A stretch of DNA of 20,086 nt from Laetiporus sulphureus 93-53 (GCF_001632365.1 NW_024468622.1:1-20086), one strand, 5' to 3'. Numbered from the stretch's first letter, positions 1-10,741 are shown. Notes: generated by a model not told the origin, from the sequence alone. Translations and numbers: made by a program.

Positions 1-44
1 TAGCGAACGCCGACGATGCATAACGTGCTCGTCCATTGTCTCCC

Positions 45-230
45 CGTTTGTCGTGTATGTTTTTCTGTGCAGGTAAGTCGACATCCATTGTTCCGAGGTC
101 GACAACTAATTTTTTAGTCTACTATCCTTGCGCCTCCGGCTGCTCAGAGTAGCGGGCTTTCCGTTGTGTAAGCTTTTCGTGCAAGTAAGTACTAGTCGTC
201 CACTATTGTCCCAGGCTCGATGCTAATTGT
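45..230. repeat. Degenerate two-copy direct repeat
   Basis: Two stretches, roughly 45-112 and 157-230, share the same order of words: a T-rich run, GTGCA(G/A)GTAAGT, a CATTGT-like word, then CTAAT. Similarity is imperfect. Both contain a strong splice-donor hexamer, and the first also has a CTAAT branch-like word and a TTTTTTAG acceptor-like end, so this may be the tail of a gene lying to the left. No reading frame is supported. Confidence 0.35.
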
Positions 231-409
231 TCGTATGTCCTGTGCACATTTGGCTGTCTTTCTCTATTCCGGCTACCAATTTGCCGCCTCTTTGCTTGCC
301 TGGACTGGTCTCACAATCTGTCGTACGCACCATGGTGGTGGAAGGTCCCGAGCGTAGCTTAGCGCTTTCTCACCCTCTCTCAAACGCCCTCTCTCATTCG
401 CATTCGAGA

Positions 410-416
410 TATAAAG
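410..416 (+). promoter_or_regulatory. TATA box of the F-box gene
   Basis: TATAAAG lies 65 bp before the ATG at 481, in a pyrimidine-rich stretch. The spacing fits a fungal core promoter and supports 481 as the start of the downstream gene. Confidence 0.55.
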
Positions 417-480
417 TCTTGGCCCGCGCCAGTCCAGGGCCTCTCAACCATCTGTCCCCGTCAATCAATCACTTGCAGTC

Positions 481-2360
481 ATGGGTCTTGTGCTTAGCGT
501 GCTTAGCATTCTCTTCTACTACGTGGCAAGGATACGTAGAGCCATTCATTGCCGTGATACTGTCCCTGCGAAGGAAATTGTACGTTCATGGCTATGTTTT
601 CAAAAGTGTGGCGTTCAGAAGTGTGTTCATTTGATCTTAGCAGCTTGCTTCCGCAATAGCATCGACCCAGCTTCATGACGGGTCGACAGGCAAGGAGTTT
701 CTTCCAGCTGTAGGTACCCATTGACTTTTGTTATTTGATCCTTTCTCATCGTCCTTTCTCATCACTACTCAAAGTCATCTTCGGTTGCAATAAGCGAAGC
801 AGATCAAGACGCACTGTGCCTTATCCACGAGGAGCTTACAGTCGTAAGTGCTGTTCTGTTTGTCCGGGCTTTTTCGCTTATTTTGGTTACTGTCCTAGAT
901 ACCTGCTACACCCAGTAGAGATGCTTTCTTCCATGTCCCCAACGAACTGGTCCTCGCAATTGCTGAGTTACTGCCAGACAGCGACCTTGTGTGTCTGACC
1001 ACCCTGTCCTGTCATATGCACTATATCACCGTTCCCATTTATCTTCGTCGACACGGCTTACGCATTTCCGGAGCCGACAAAGTCGTTGTCCTACTCAGAG
1101 ATGATGCCATTGCGACTCTTTCTTTCTGGCGGCGTTCGCTGCTATTCCAGTGCCCCCGGATACTGCGTGTCGGTATCAACACCCCTTTCGAATACATGCG
1201 ATTGGGTCGTTTCTTCGCGTCCCTGGGGTCTGATTCACCATTGCGGAACGTGAAACTTTTCCTCGACTCACCTCCAGGACAGCAGCTGGTGGAGGTACTG
1301 GATACGTTGCGTCACAGTTGTGTTTCGAGTATCACACTCTGGCACAGAAGTAGCATCATTTGCCGCCCTGTCTTACCATGCAAACATGTGTCCTGCTCGC
1401 CCGACTTTTCATTCTCCACCTTGGAAACATTTCAGCCTCAGGTGGCTGCACTGTTCGATTCTTCTTTGTCTCAATGGACATTGCAGATGATCAATTCCAC
1501 TTCACTAGTCGAGCTGACTTTAGTCACACCGGGTCTCGCTTCCCCTCCCTGGTCCCTTATCCTGGAGCGACTCGCGATCCCTACCCTCCGCATCCTACGA
1601 ATCGAGGGTGAACTTACTCACCTTGCCCTCGATCGTTTCTTGCAGCGCCATCGCGGACTAGAGGAACTTCATATAGGATATCATTCAGATTACGGCCGTG
1701 TAGCCCATCGACGAACCCCTCCTTCAGATCTATCTCATCTGCGGGTTCTCGCAGCGCCGACCATGTACCTTCTCCACATACTAGGCGACGAGCGCACGAG
1801 CGCCGCCACTCTGGAGAGATTGACGATTCTCCCTAGTCTCCACTGTGAGAAGACCGCCGAGTTCGTTTGCAGCCTCTCCAAGGTGCTCACGCTCGTCTCC
1901 GAGCTTGAGGAGCTGTACTGGCTCAATTGCACGTTTCCTCCTTTCATGGCAGCGGGCGTTGACGAAATACCGAACGGTATCATCGGACTTCCGCTATCGG
2001 ATGTTCTACTTCCTAACGTGAAGTACGTTGTGTTGGAACAAGCATCGAGCGAGAATAAACGGGATTCCTTCAGTGCGTTGCTCTTGGTAAGTCGGCCATT
2101 ATGGATTGGCGTAGTCCGATAGCTAAAAGGTTGCAAAATAGAGTCAGTTACCCGGCTGGTTGCGGCAATTTCCCATTCTATCGAACTTGCAGCTGTGGGA
2201 GGACGCTGTTGTTGACCGCACAGACGACATGGCACGTCTTTGCACTACCTGTGCCGCTTTATCTGATGTCTGGATGTATTCCGGTGGAAGGGAACTGAGC
2301 TGGGACTCCACCTCAGCGGTAGTCTCACACGGCAAGTTACTTTGTTCTGTTTCGAATTGA
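481..2360 (+). CDS. F-box protein with leucine-rich C-terminal part
   Basis: Probable substrate adaptor of an SCF ubiquitin ligase (inferred from the F-box; substrate unknown). My model has five exons: 481-579, 641-709, 775-843, 899-2086 and 2142-2360, giving 547 residues. All four introns (61, 65, 55 and 55 bp) are phase 0 with GT...AG ends. Residues about 91-135 form an F-box: VPNELVLAIAELLPDSDLV, then a CLTTLSCHM-like helix. The rest is spaced with Leu-rich segments (LERLAIPTLRILRIEG, LEELHIGY, LERLTILPSL, LEELYWLNC, FPILSNLQLW) typical of the degenerate repeats of mushroom F-box proteins. The F-box exon is open only back to an acceptor at 898, so upstream exons are needed. The first three exons are short and less certain; residues 2-15 are unusually hydrophobic. 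The TATA box at 410 supports the ATG at 481. The coding exon 899-2086 is secure. Confidence 0.72.
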
Positions 2361-5300
2361 ATTGATTACCCTATTCACTTATATCACGAGCTCGGGAAGC
2401 TTTTAAAGGGGACCGCGACGCGGTAATTGTTACCCTGCGAGCGGTACTAGTACTGTTGTAGACCGTACATGTGAAATTTATTGTCCAAGATCTGGAATCT
2501 ACCACCATCAAATATTGTACATAGTTCCACCAATTTAAGGAGCGCGCGTATTTTCAATATGCGGAGGTTGATTTGCAGCTGTCACTTTCCTTGTGCTATT
2601 TCTGAACTATGTGAGGGCGTATCACACGATGGCATATGAGGTCCATTATTATAAACTGAGCAAAATGTCGTTTATTCAGAATTTACCGCTGATCGTATTG
2701 TGTGACTCCATAGTCACGCCCAGATTCCATATATATCTTCGGAAACGTAACGAGCGTAAATGTAAATGTCAATTTTAAAATACCAGATCGAATTTTAAAT
2801 GCCTATTATGCGTTAAAAAACGGCTTCATGTCTGGGGTGATTGCGATCGCGTCTGCCATTGTCTGTCTGAACAGGCCGGGTGAGTCCGCCTGCATACTGT
2901 GCGAAAGTGTGATTGCTAATGTTCACTCAGATCTGTTCTGGAGCGCTACGGTTGCAGTTCGTACGTTTCGCAGGGCATTCTGGAGAACTCTTGGCAGCGT
3001 CCGACATGTATATTGCCCGCGCGCAATAGATACTGTTCCGCTTCATCCCGTTTTCTGTATCCGCATGGTACAGATGGTCATCGCGAGTGTAGTGTAGTCT
3101 CCCGTGGGCAGACGAGACGATTCCTTCACCCTCCGCGGGCTTCGGATATCTTAGTGTGGTGTGGAACAGAAGCGTACGGCACTCCGAGTGGTGGCGAGCG
3201 CTCGTCGTGTGCAACATTGTTCGTGAGACTGCGGCGTCCGGAACGCTGGTCGTGGAATATCCACGCACCTGCAGACGGGCGACTATCGTCATGGGAAGTG
3301 CGGGTTGCGGAATGGCTCGTCCGACGTGCATGAGAATGGTACGCTTCTGGCTCCGTTGAAGGCTCGACAAATGTTTATTCCGCGTAGTGGAGAATGCGAC
3401 GGAACGTCTGCAAAAAATCATTCCTATATAACATGCAATGAGGTCAGGATAATTGCTGCAGACAAATGCTCTCTTATCTGCAGGCCACCACCAACAGCGC
3501 GGACGACACCCGGTCGGGCAGATTCGGGAATCGACACGGGCGCTTGCGCTGTATCGTTCGCTTATGTAAGCGTTCAAAGGCCTCCCTAGACGGCGCTTCC
3601 ATGGCCGGGTACAGCGTATACCGGAGGTTGAAGGAATCTTCCTCTTCGTTGCTGGCATTGAACGGCGAGTTTCTAGCGCATCATCGGAAGTGTTAGGAGC
3701 GATGGGACGCGGTATTGATCGGGTCCCTTCGGCCGAGGGGATTAGTGTCCCGGTTGAGCGTTGATATAAGGTCTGGATGGGGAGAGGAAGCGGGTTTCTC
3801 TTTCCCTCGATCCTGCTCCGCTGTCGTGCTGCTAGCTGCTTGCTGCGTCCGTGCTTGATTTGCTGTTTGCTGGCTGTGTGTTTTCTCTGGCGGTGACGAT
3901 GTGTGACGACCTTCTGTGCTGGGTTTGGGGGTGCTTCGAATTTGGATAACCGAGCCTCATGGTGGGGCTGACTGCTTCGTGAAGTCGTACTCTTCGGATT
4001 TCGAACGCATGGATATATGCTTGCTTCCGCCGGGGGAAGAGTGCAACTTCGAGTTCGCCTGCGTGCGGGGACGGGTTGGGACGCATGACTTCCTGGTTTG
4101 GGCTGGCGCTCGCCGAATTGGTAGAGCGCTGACATCATAGCGGTCGCTTGGAAGCCCCTACCTGGCGATGTTCGGTTGTGGATGTCAGCGAAGACGATGC
4201 GCGTTGTCAAGAAGGGTGGGCGGGCTGTGTGAGAGATATGGAGGAGTTGGTGTCGGTTGAGAGGATGTTCTGTCAAGTGCGTATTCTTGTCTCTGTGTAT
4301 GCTAAGAATAGGGCTTACATGTCAACGATAGGGTCCTCCTGTCTTGCGGCAGATCGAAGAGCACGTACGCGCGGTCACCTGGTCGCGGGTCGTGATTTCG
4401 CGCCCTCCCATTCGCGCGGAGGTCGCATTTGTTCGCCGTGAAATTGCTGTATCCAGTGTGGCGGCCACGGATAAGGGAGGCATGATGCTAGGTCCGTGGA
4501 AAGTAGCTGGCGCTGGGTGGTCAGCGGGTCTGCACACGACGCATGTGGATGACGCTGGCGAGCTGCGTGAGTGACCCTTATCCCCGCAGATATATAGGGT
4601 GTCCGCTGTGCGCGCGACGATCCTACCTTCCCTCCTGTTCGTGCAATCGCTTTTGCTGCTCTGCTGGACGGTGCCCGTGGGCGGGCGGACGGTGCTCCCC
4701 GCCTTCGCGCGGATCCTTGCTTTCACATGTGGCTGAATCTCACTCTGTGCTCGTGATTCATATCTGACGACTGTACGATGACGGGGCTGGGAGCTCGACG
4801 AGCGATGCGGCATCCCGCCCATTCCGACGTTGGGGAGGGAAATGCGTACGCCACGTTCACTCAAGACGTCTCCTAAGTCCCCTGGTCGCCGAATACTTGG
4901 TCTGCTACAACTGGCAAAAGTGTTCTAGTGTTCAGGGTTGTGCTCTGGTCGTCCATTCTGGAAATCGGTGATCACTATCATTCTCCGCGTCGCATCAGCA
5001 AGCTTCCGCAGCGGCGCTCCATGTCCGTAGGCGCCCATTTTCTGCAAGGCTTCTGTAATTGTGGATGTGTTCGAGGCTATCTAGTGCCTCTGCCGCGGAG
5101 CTGCTCGTTATCCTCGCACACATGTTACGCCGGACGGCCCCAATGGTGTTGTGCGCGAGACCGACCCAAACTCGCTAGCGCAGAACGCGCGTGCTGTCGG
5201 CAGTCAGCTGACAGCATGTGAAGAAGCCTGGGTCGCGCGCGCCTTCCTTGGTGATTGCTCACGCCCTTTGCCTGGTAATTGGATCGCTTTCGACATACAG

Positions 5301-5835
5301 GGACTAGGGGCATGCTATGCGACCGCATGACCTCTTCTATCTGCCATCTGCCCGGTTCAAGACGCGCGCGTCGTCGATGTGCGATACGCGTTGACGCTTT
5401 GAAAATTTATCGCGGCCGAGTGCGACGGCGTGATGCGATGCATTCCTGGATCCGATGCGGTTTCTATCGATTGGGCTCGCAGAGAAGATGCCGTCGGTGG
5501 GTCGGTCCGTGCGCGTGCGGCGGTGCGGTGTACGGCATGGTGCCTGGCCGGGCAAGGTCTTGTTTCGCATAGTCGCCCGACTCCGGCGGGCACGCGCGGG
5601 CAACGTAAGCTGGCCGACGCTGTTTGGCATGGCAGTGGGCTCGGGCTCCAGCTGGCTGCAATTCAACGCTCGCCACCGCTTGGTGATTTGATCGGGCTTC
5701 ACTGGGGCCTTTTGCGCTAATTGGCCTGGACAACATTTAGCCTCCCCAGACGTGACTGCGGGGTTCATCAACGAGCGGTCACAAGGCTATCCTGAAACTA
5801 GAACGCACGCTCTCCATTCCTTATTCGTATTGGAT
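2361..5835. other. Long intergenic region without a supported gene
   Basis: About 2400-2830 is AT-rich, with repeated AATTTTAAA words, and may hold the 3' end of the F-box transcript. From about 2830 the DNA is GC-richer and open frames are short, except for an antisense frame at 2927-4276 that lacks codon bias and recognisable motifs. TATA-like words occur at 3765 (TATAAGG) and near 4590 (ATATATAGG), each followed by pyrimidine-rich DNA, but the frames behind them are short. I recognise no protein, tRNA or transposon here. An untranslated RNA or a small orphan gene cannot be excluded. Confidence 0.5.
3559..3572. promoter_or_regulatory. Palindromic 14-mer, copy 1 (bZIP-like site)
   Basis: CGCTTATGTAAGCG is a near-perfect palindrome (6-bp arms around TG) whose core TTATGTAA resembles fungal bZIP sites. 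The same 14-mer occurs at 5836-5849 in front of the transporter gene. No gene is assigned next to this copy. Confidence 0.3.
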
Positions 5836-5849
5836 CGCTTATGTAAGCG
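5836..5849. promoter_or_regulatory. Palindromic 14-mer, copy 2, upstream of transporter
   Basis: Same CGCTTATGTAAGCG palindrome, 95 bp before the transporter ATG and 6 bp before a TATA-like TAAAAGG (5856-5862). The DNA from there to the ATG is strongly pyrimidine-rich, as in well-expressed fungal promoters. Position makes a transcription-factor site plausible; binding is inferred. Confidence 0.4.
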
Positions 5850-5944
5850 CCCTTCTAAAAGGCTCTTCCCTCGTCTTGTCACTCCCCCGTCTCGCACCCT
5901 CTCCTCCACACCACTGTTCTCTGCCAGCGTCGCTCCATTGCACA

Positions 5945-6917
5945 ATGTCCTCGCACTCCCACTCCCAGTTCGAGAAGGCAGAGAAGGTAGAGAGCGGTGA
6001 GATCGCCGAGGTCAACGCTCTCCCCACGCGCACAGCGTTGGGCCCGTCCACGCCTCAGTTCAGGAAGCTTGGAAACCCAGGGCCTCTGTGCGTTTTTTCA
6101 CGCAGATTCTTCTGTCGAGCGAGTTTCTGACGAGTTTTCTCCATCTGCAGCGGGTTGTTTGCCTTCGCCGGCACCACGCTCATGCTGTCGCTGTTCAACG
6201 CGTCTGTGCGGGACATCCACACGACGAACGCGATCATGGCCATGGCTCTGTTCGTTGGCGGCCTCGCGCAGTTCGCCGCGGGCATGTGGGAGTTCGCGTG
6301 TGCAAACACCTTCGGCGCGACTGGTGAGTCTCTCGCGGCCGCCGTATCTGCTGCCCCTTCTTATTGGATCCTACGGGTTTCTCACGCCGATATTTGCCCG
6401 CGCAGCCTTCACGATGTACGGTGCATTCTGGATGTCGTACGCGACGATCTTCATCCCCGGCTCTGGCATTAGCGCCGCTTACGCGGATGCCGCGGAGGAC
6501 TACGCGACGGCCCTCGGTATGTACCTGATGATGTGGTTCATCATTACGTTCCTTCTTTTGTAAGTCCCACCCCTGGGTCGTGTCGCTATCTTACGTGAAC
6601 TAATTCACCGCGTTGCAGTGTTGCTTCAACGCGCCGGAACATCGGCATGTGCGCCCTGTTCTTCTTCCTGACGATCACGTTCCTCCTCCTCGGCATCGGT
6701 AAGTGCCCGCGTCGTCTCCAGTCCGATATCCAAAGCTGACTTGGGGTCCGTAGCCGAGCTTGTGAAGTCAACGTCTGCGGCATGCGCGAAGGCGGGCGGC
6801 TGGACGGGTATCATCACGGCGTTCATCGCGTTCTACGTGGGCCAGGCACAGCTGATGATCCGCGAGGAGAGCTGGTTCACAATGCCTATCGGTGTTATCC
6901 CTCAAAGGCTCAATTGA
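5945..6917 (+). CDS. GPR1/FUN34/YaaH (AceTr) family acetate transporter
   Basis: Multi-pass membrane carrier of the Ady2/Ato1-SatP family, which imports acetate or related monocarboxylates with protons (family knowledge). Exons 5945-6087, 6151-6323, 6406-6559, 6619-6698 and 6754-6917 join in frame to 237 residues, within the usual family size. Introns are 63, 82, 59 and 55 bp with GT...AG ends. After a soluble N-terminus, residues 44-53 read NPGPLGLFAF, the family signature (usually NPAPLGL), here split by intron 1. Then come MALFVGGLAQFAAGMWEFAC, FGAT, YGAFWMSYATIFIPGSGI, MWFIITFLLL, FFFLTITFLLLGI and GWTGIITAFIAFYVGQAQL, giving about six membrane segments. The C-terminus WFTMPIGVIPQRLN also fits. 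The ATG has a favourable CACA context. The gene has no link to the kinase cluster beyond proximity. The exact substrate cannot be read from the sequence. Confidence 0.95.
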
Positions 6918-7564
6918 TTTCGTTGCCGCGTGGGCCCGAAAAGCCCTGCTCTGCCTTGAAGCTTGCATCGCTTCGTGTATTACTAGTATATTATAGGTGC
7001 TACTTATACCGTATCATTATGGGGAGTGGTTTACTTTGGAACTTCTGGTCCTTGTGCGTCGTCGTTCCAGGCTCCCATGGGCGGGGCGGGGATGCGGGGA
7101 ATGTGGAGAGTGATTGGTGCCGGTGGGGCGCCGCGATCTGGTTGATGATGATGCGCTCGGCGCGTGACACATTGTGCTGACTGAAGAGTGCGCGCCCGAC
7201 GCGCTCGCTTCCCAGTCCCTGACGCGGACGAATTCACCCCCGCAGCGGGTTACTACCAACGGGTTCATAATTCAGCCTCAGCACGCTAGAGTTGCGGCTA
7301 GAGTTGCGAGTCGGGGGAATGCATAGCTTGACGATGTGGTTGACAGTGTTTGTTTGGACCGCCGGTTACAGATATCGATGCGATGTGTCACACAACGCGT
7401 AGACGTTCGACAGGTGGCCAACTCGTGAGAAATTTTGGTTCGACGGTTGCTGTGGCGCGGTGAGCTGTCTCTATGGCGGCGGACACTGAGGGCCGTGGGC
7501 AAAACAGCTTATTTTTTGCTGACAGTCCGGACTTAAGTGCCGGAAGCAATCATCATGATATATA
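6918..7564. other. Intergenic region between transporter and kinase array
   Basis: No gene is seen. It includes a perfect 12-bp tandem duplication (GCTAGAGTTGCG, 7285-7308) and an imperfect palindrome at 7526-7544 (TCCGG arms around ACTTAAGT). The first part probably contains the transporter 3' UTR. Confidence 0.5.
7526..7544. repeat. Imperfect palindrome at the edge of the kinase array
   Basis: TCCGG, then the perfect palindrome ACTTAAGT, one extra G, then CCGGA. It sits about 20-40 bp before the first sequence that matches the kinase repeat units. It could be a binding site or a trace of a rearrangement breakpoint; function unknown. Confidence 0.35.
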
Positions 7565-7760
7565 TACCGCGCGTTCCTCCTCCCTTAAGCTTGGAAGATG
7601 GGGTGCGGCCGCTGAGCCTGTTTTGCTCGCAGGCGCGCAGGAAGAATGAATACAGAGAATGCGTGGTTGTCTGCCCGATGGACGAACGGAACGCGCGGAA
7701 AGCTCGCTGTGCTTCCTGCAGACACAGCACAGCGCAGACAACATTAACTTGAAGTGAGCT
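7565..7760 (+). pseudogene. 3'-terminal relic of a FunK1 kinase copy
   Basis: This stretch matches the extreme 3' end of gene B and the DNA just after gene A. The clearest landmark is GTCTGCCC(A/G)A(C/T)GGACGAA at 7669, found again at 10789 and 13921, followed by a shared GTGAGC(T/C)GTGCG word. A residual frame (VCPMDERNARKA) mirrors [12 protein letters not shown] near the end of B. Nothing of the kinase domain precedes it, so it is what remains of a further copy at the left end of the array. The left limit is approximate because similarity fades. Confidence 0.6.
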
Positions 7761-9171
7761 GTGCGGAATTGCGTGGAAAAGAAAGACTCTAGAACGCGCT
7801 GACTGACGATGCGCGCTTTCAGATGGCAGTCAGGGTCAGGATGCTGTACGCTGAGGCGCACCGCGCTTCGCTCGGTGTGACGTCCACGTCGAGCGGGTGA
7901 CGTCGCCGTCGCTATGACCATATGAGCTCACGAACCGATAATGGGCGGGCGACCATCGTGTGATGTCCGTTTGTTAACTCCTGAGCTTGCGTGTGAGTTG
8001 ATGTCCCTGTTCCTGAAATTCTGATATGGCTTATGATGGCATCACGCATCTCAGAGGTGCCAAATCCAAGCTAGAAGCGGCTATGACGTGCCTTTGTATC
8101 TGGCGTTGTGACTCCATGAGTCGTGTGCCAGCGCTACTAGTATCCGTGAACAGACTAGATTCACACTGTGGATGATTTCACGGTTGCCATTCCTCGGGCG
8201 TTCTCGTCCAAGCACACACTGGGTGGCTTCGTCTCGAGAGTAGTCGGTCACAACTGCTGGTGCTGAGGCGAGACGGCTCCTCGGACGAAGGGACGCTGTC
8301 TCACGCGGCCACGCTGAAGAAGATGCATTACCGCGGATCTTTACAGATGGTATTCGGTATGGCGATCAGCGGGTCGCAGAGGCAGCGCTGCCGACATGGT
8401 GAGTGGGATCTCGTATTTGTTGAATGGTAACGGTCATCGTTTATTCGCGGCCGCGGGTAGTGGCGACTATTCGGGATCAGGATGCATGGATGTTCGCGAC
8501 GAGAAAATACGTCGTCCCATGTCTCTTGGTCACAACCGTTAGTTTATGCTATCGTTATTCGATGAAAGGTGATGAGGACGAGCGTAGCAATTGTGCCATG
8601 TCATATGTCATGCACACAGTAAGCAACAACTTCTCGGGTGCCGAATCGCCGGTCGAGGATTTGGAAGGAACGTTCTGCTCGTATGTGGAAGTTGACTCAT
8701 TTCTGCACAGATACCGTCCAGCCAAGACGAAATGCATTCCCCGCTTGGCGTCGTCGCATGTAGGCACCAGCGCTGTCCGTGATGCAGAGCTCGAACGATC
8801 ATTTAGTCGATGGTGGTGAAGACTGATGGATGGTTATCATTGTGAGCTCAATGTTCTGGTCACATGCAACACTGGCAAAAGCCCTCCCCTGGACTTCTTA
8901 CAATCTCGGCTGCGCGCGAATGAGGACGGACACAGTCAATTAGGGAACAATTGGACGGATTGTTGCCTGATCGTGACGGCCTCATGGTCCCACGGCATCC
9001 GAAGACGTCCGAAGGAGGTACACAGTGCGCATTTTTCCTCTCCGCTTGCCATCGATATGGTCATGTGCGGCCTGATCCCAGATCATCGACGATAGGACTC
9101 TTGCTGGTGAACCGTTCGTGTTGTTAGGACTCTGCCGCCATCGTTACATCTCAAACATAAGTCTATCCGAC
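7761..9171. repeat. Intergenic block R1 (upstream of gene A)
   Basis: Non-coding part of the first repeat unit, colinear with R2 (10742-12282) and R3 (13996-15537). Landmarks are GAGAGT(G/A)GTCGG...GGTGCTGAG near 8235, an AGATACCGTCCAGCC word near 8709, and a GGAGGTACACAG word near 9015. Short frames exist on both strands, but none has recognisable motifs. I find no TATA box near 9172. Confidence 0.6.
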
Positions 9172-10741
9172 ATGGAACCCGAGCAATCTGAGAAGAAAGG
9201 CCCTCCTGTTGTTGAACATACCAGCGTGCATGCAGCGCGAATGCTATCGCCGCGCTATGCGATGCACGCAATCAACGTCTTCATTGTTGGCAAGCACTTG
9301 TTCTCCATTGTTGTATGAGCTATGACTGACTCCGACGCTTCAGACGATTCAGCATGGGTATGGTGGTATGATCAACAAGGTGCAATCCAGTCGAGCGGTG
9401 TCGATTTCATCAAGGATTGGATTGCCACATCCCGTCATTTTGGTCTGCGTGAGTGGAGTATCGACGCCACACTGATAAAGGACGAATATCAGCACTATCT
9501 GAAGAGGGCTTTGAGTGAGCATCCAAAGAACGACGGGACGATCTACGAGATCTATCCCCGTCGCGGTCACCAAGGATTCGACATCATATTCGGAGATCGT
9601 GAAGGTCAGATGAATGTCAAAGCAGAGGTTATTCTACATCCAGACGAAACCGTTAGATCGCGATATTCCCTTTTCGGTCCGGGAACAAGTGTCTTTGGGA
9701 CCATGCAGGAGAAGCCGATCCAAGCAGATGTGGCGATGAGGATATACTGGCCGGAGGCCATCCGTACGAGCGAGGCCATCATCATTGACCGGGCGGTGGA
9801 ACTGGATCGGAGAGACTCGCTCATAGAGGGACATTTACCCGCGGTACCTGCCTCGTATGACCGGCACTATTCGACCGGAACAAGTGGGGAGGACATCCAC
9901 AAAGAAGGGCCAATTGTTGGAGATGCTGTCGGTGGCTCACGTTGCACGCCCCTACTGCCGATACAGAAATTGTTGCCCATTGATGGGTTGCCCGGTGATG
10001 AGTTCCTACGTGAATGGGTGGAATGTTATCGACGTGAGTTATCACGCTACTTCAGTGACTTCTCATCTGATTGGCTCTCGAACAGGCCACCCCGCGCTCT
10101 GGATCAAGGACATTGAACATACGGATATCAGTTTTCACAATCTGCTTCATGAACCCACCACTTCAAAGAGTGTGCTGAATGAGTTCGATTTGGCTACGAT
10201 CTGTCTCATCGGTGAGAACCAGGTGACAGGCCGGGAACAGACTGGTACCATCCCCTTCATGGCAATCGACCTCCTCTCAAGAGAGTATTATTGCGGAGAG
10301 ATCGTGCGCCTGTATCGCCATGATTTCGAATCATTCCTTTGGGTCCTGGCCTATGTACTGTTGCGTGGATTCTCTGGGGAACAAGATGAAGAATTCAAAA
10401 AATGGAACACTGGGAATCACGATCGTTGTCGCGCCTTCAAGAACAACTTCCTCGGAACGTTGGTAAGATGGCGAGCCCGGGGTGAGAATGCACTGGTTTG
10501 GAAAGATGCTGGGTTTCGGTTATTGAGATGGTTGAGGGTTAAACTGTACCGGATGGACGACTTGCGTGATCTTAGAAAGTGGGCACCAGACGAGCTGTCA
10601 GAGAGTGACCTCGAAGAGGTAAATCGATGGGATGATCAGTCCAATCACTCGGCCGTACAGCTTCTCAAAGAAGCTGAGAGTGTCATGATGAAGCACTTAG
10701 CGGATTCCTCCATTACCTTTCACCCACTCTATGATGAATAA
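9172..10741 (+). CDS. FunK1-type kinase-like protein, copy A (N-terminally short)
   Basis: Exons 9172-9289, 9344-10033 and 10086-10741 give 487 residues. Intron 1 (54 bp) starts with GC rather than GT; it restores IVD...WVWWYD, the core seen in FunK1 proteins. Family landmarks follow: [13 protein letters not shown], a Gly-loop-like [11 protein letters not shown] (about 149-158), IEGHLP, LLPIDGL, the catalytic HTDIS (281-285), [16 protein letters not shown], and [13 protein letters not shown]. Key changes: the Lys expected in VVKIYWP is Arg172, and the DFD-type Asp is Glu302 (LNEFDLA). An 18-bp in-frame deletion removes most of the LPYFLVL segment, and a TAA ends the protein 44 codons before the end seen in B. 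The N-terminal half present in D, its NLS-like segment and its promoter are absent. A pseudokinase, or a gene in decay, is the likeliest reading. Confidence 0.72.

Noticed and set aside
4105..4165. tRNA-like stretch (GAATTGGTAGAGCG, a CAT-containing loop with short stem, GGTCGC)
   Set aside because: The D-arm text looks right, but there is no T-arm GGTTCGA motif, the anticodon loop is the wrong size and no acceptor stem pairs.
4322..4864. 180-codon minus-strand open frame
   Set aside because: No codon bias, Arg/Ser/Thr-rich product without motifs, and overlapping frames of similar quality on the other strand.
5279..5771. Several overlapping 80-145-codon frames on both strands
   Set aside because: GC-rich DNA gives mutual shadow frames; none has a motif, splice structure or promoter that singles it out.
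7017..7268. Minus-strand frames downstream of the transporter gene
   Set aside because: Low-complexity Ser/Arg/Pro text, no splice-supported extension, probably antisense to the transporter 3' region.
8424..8819. 131-codon plus-strand frame in block R1
   Set aside because: The same region in R2 and R3 is broken in this frame and no domain is visible, so it is taken as non-coding repeat DNA.
9118..9318. Single-exon small proteins at the starts of the kinase copies (also 12247-12429 and 18658-18918)
   Set aside because: They end at a TGA inside the predicted GC-AG intron; joining to the next exon in phase restores the FunK1 core in every copy.
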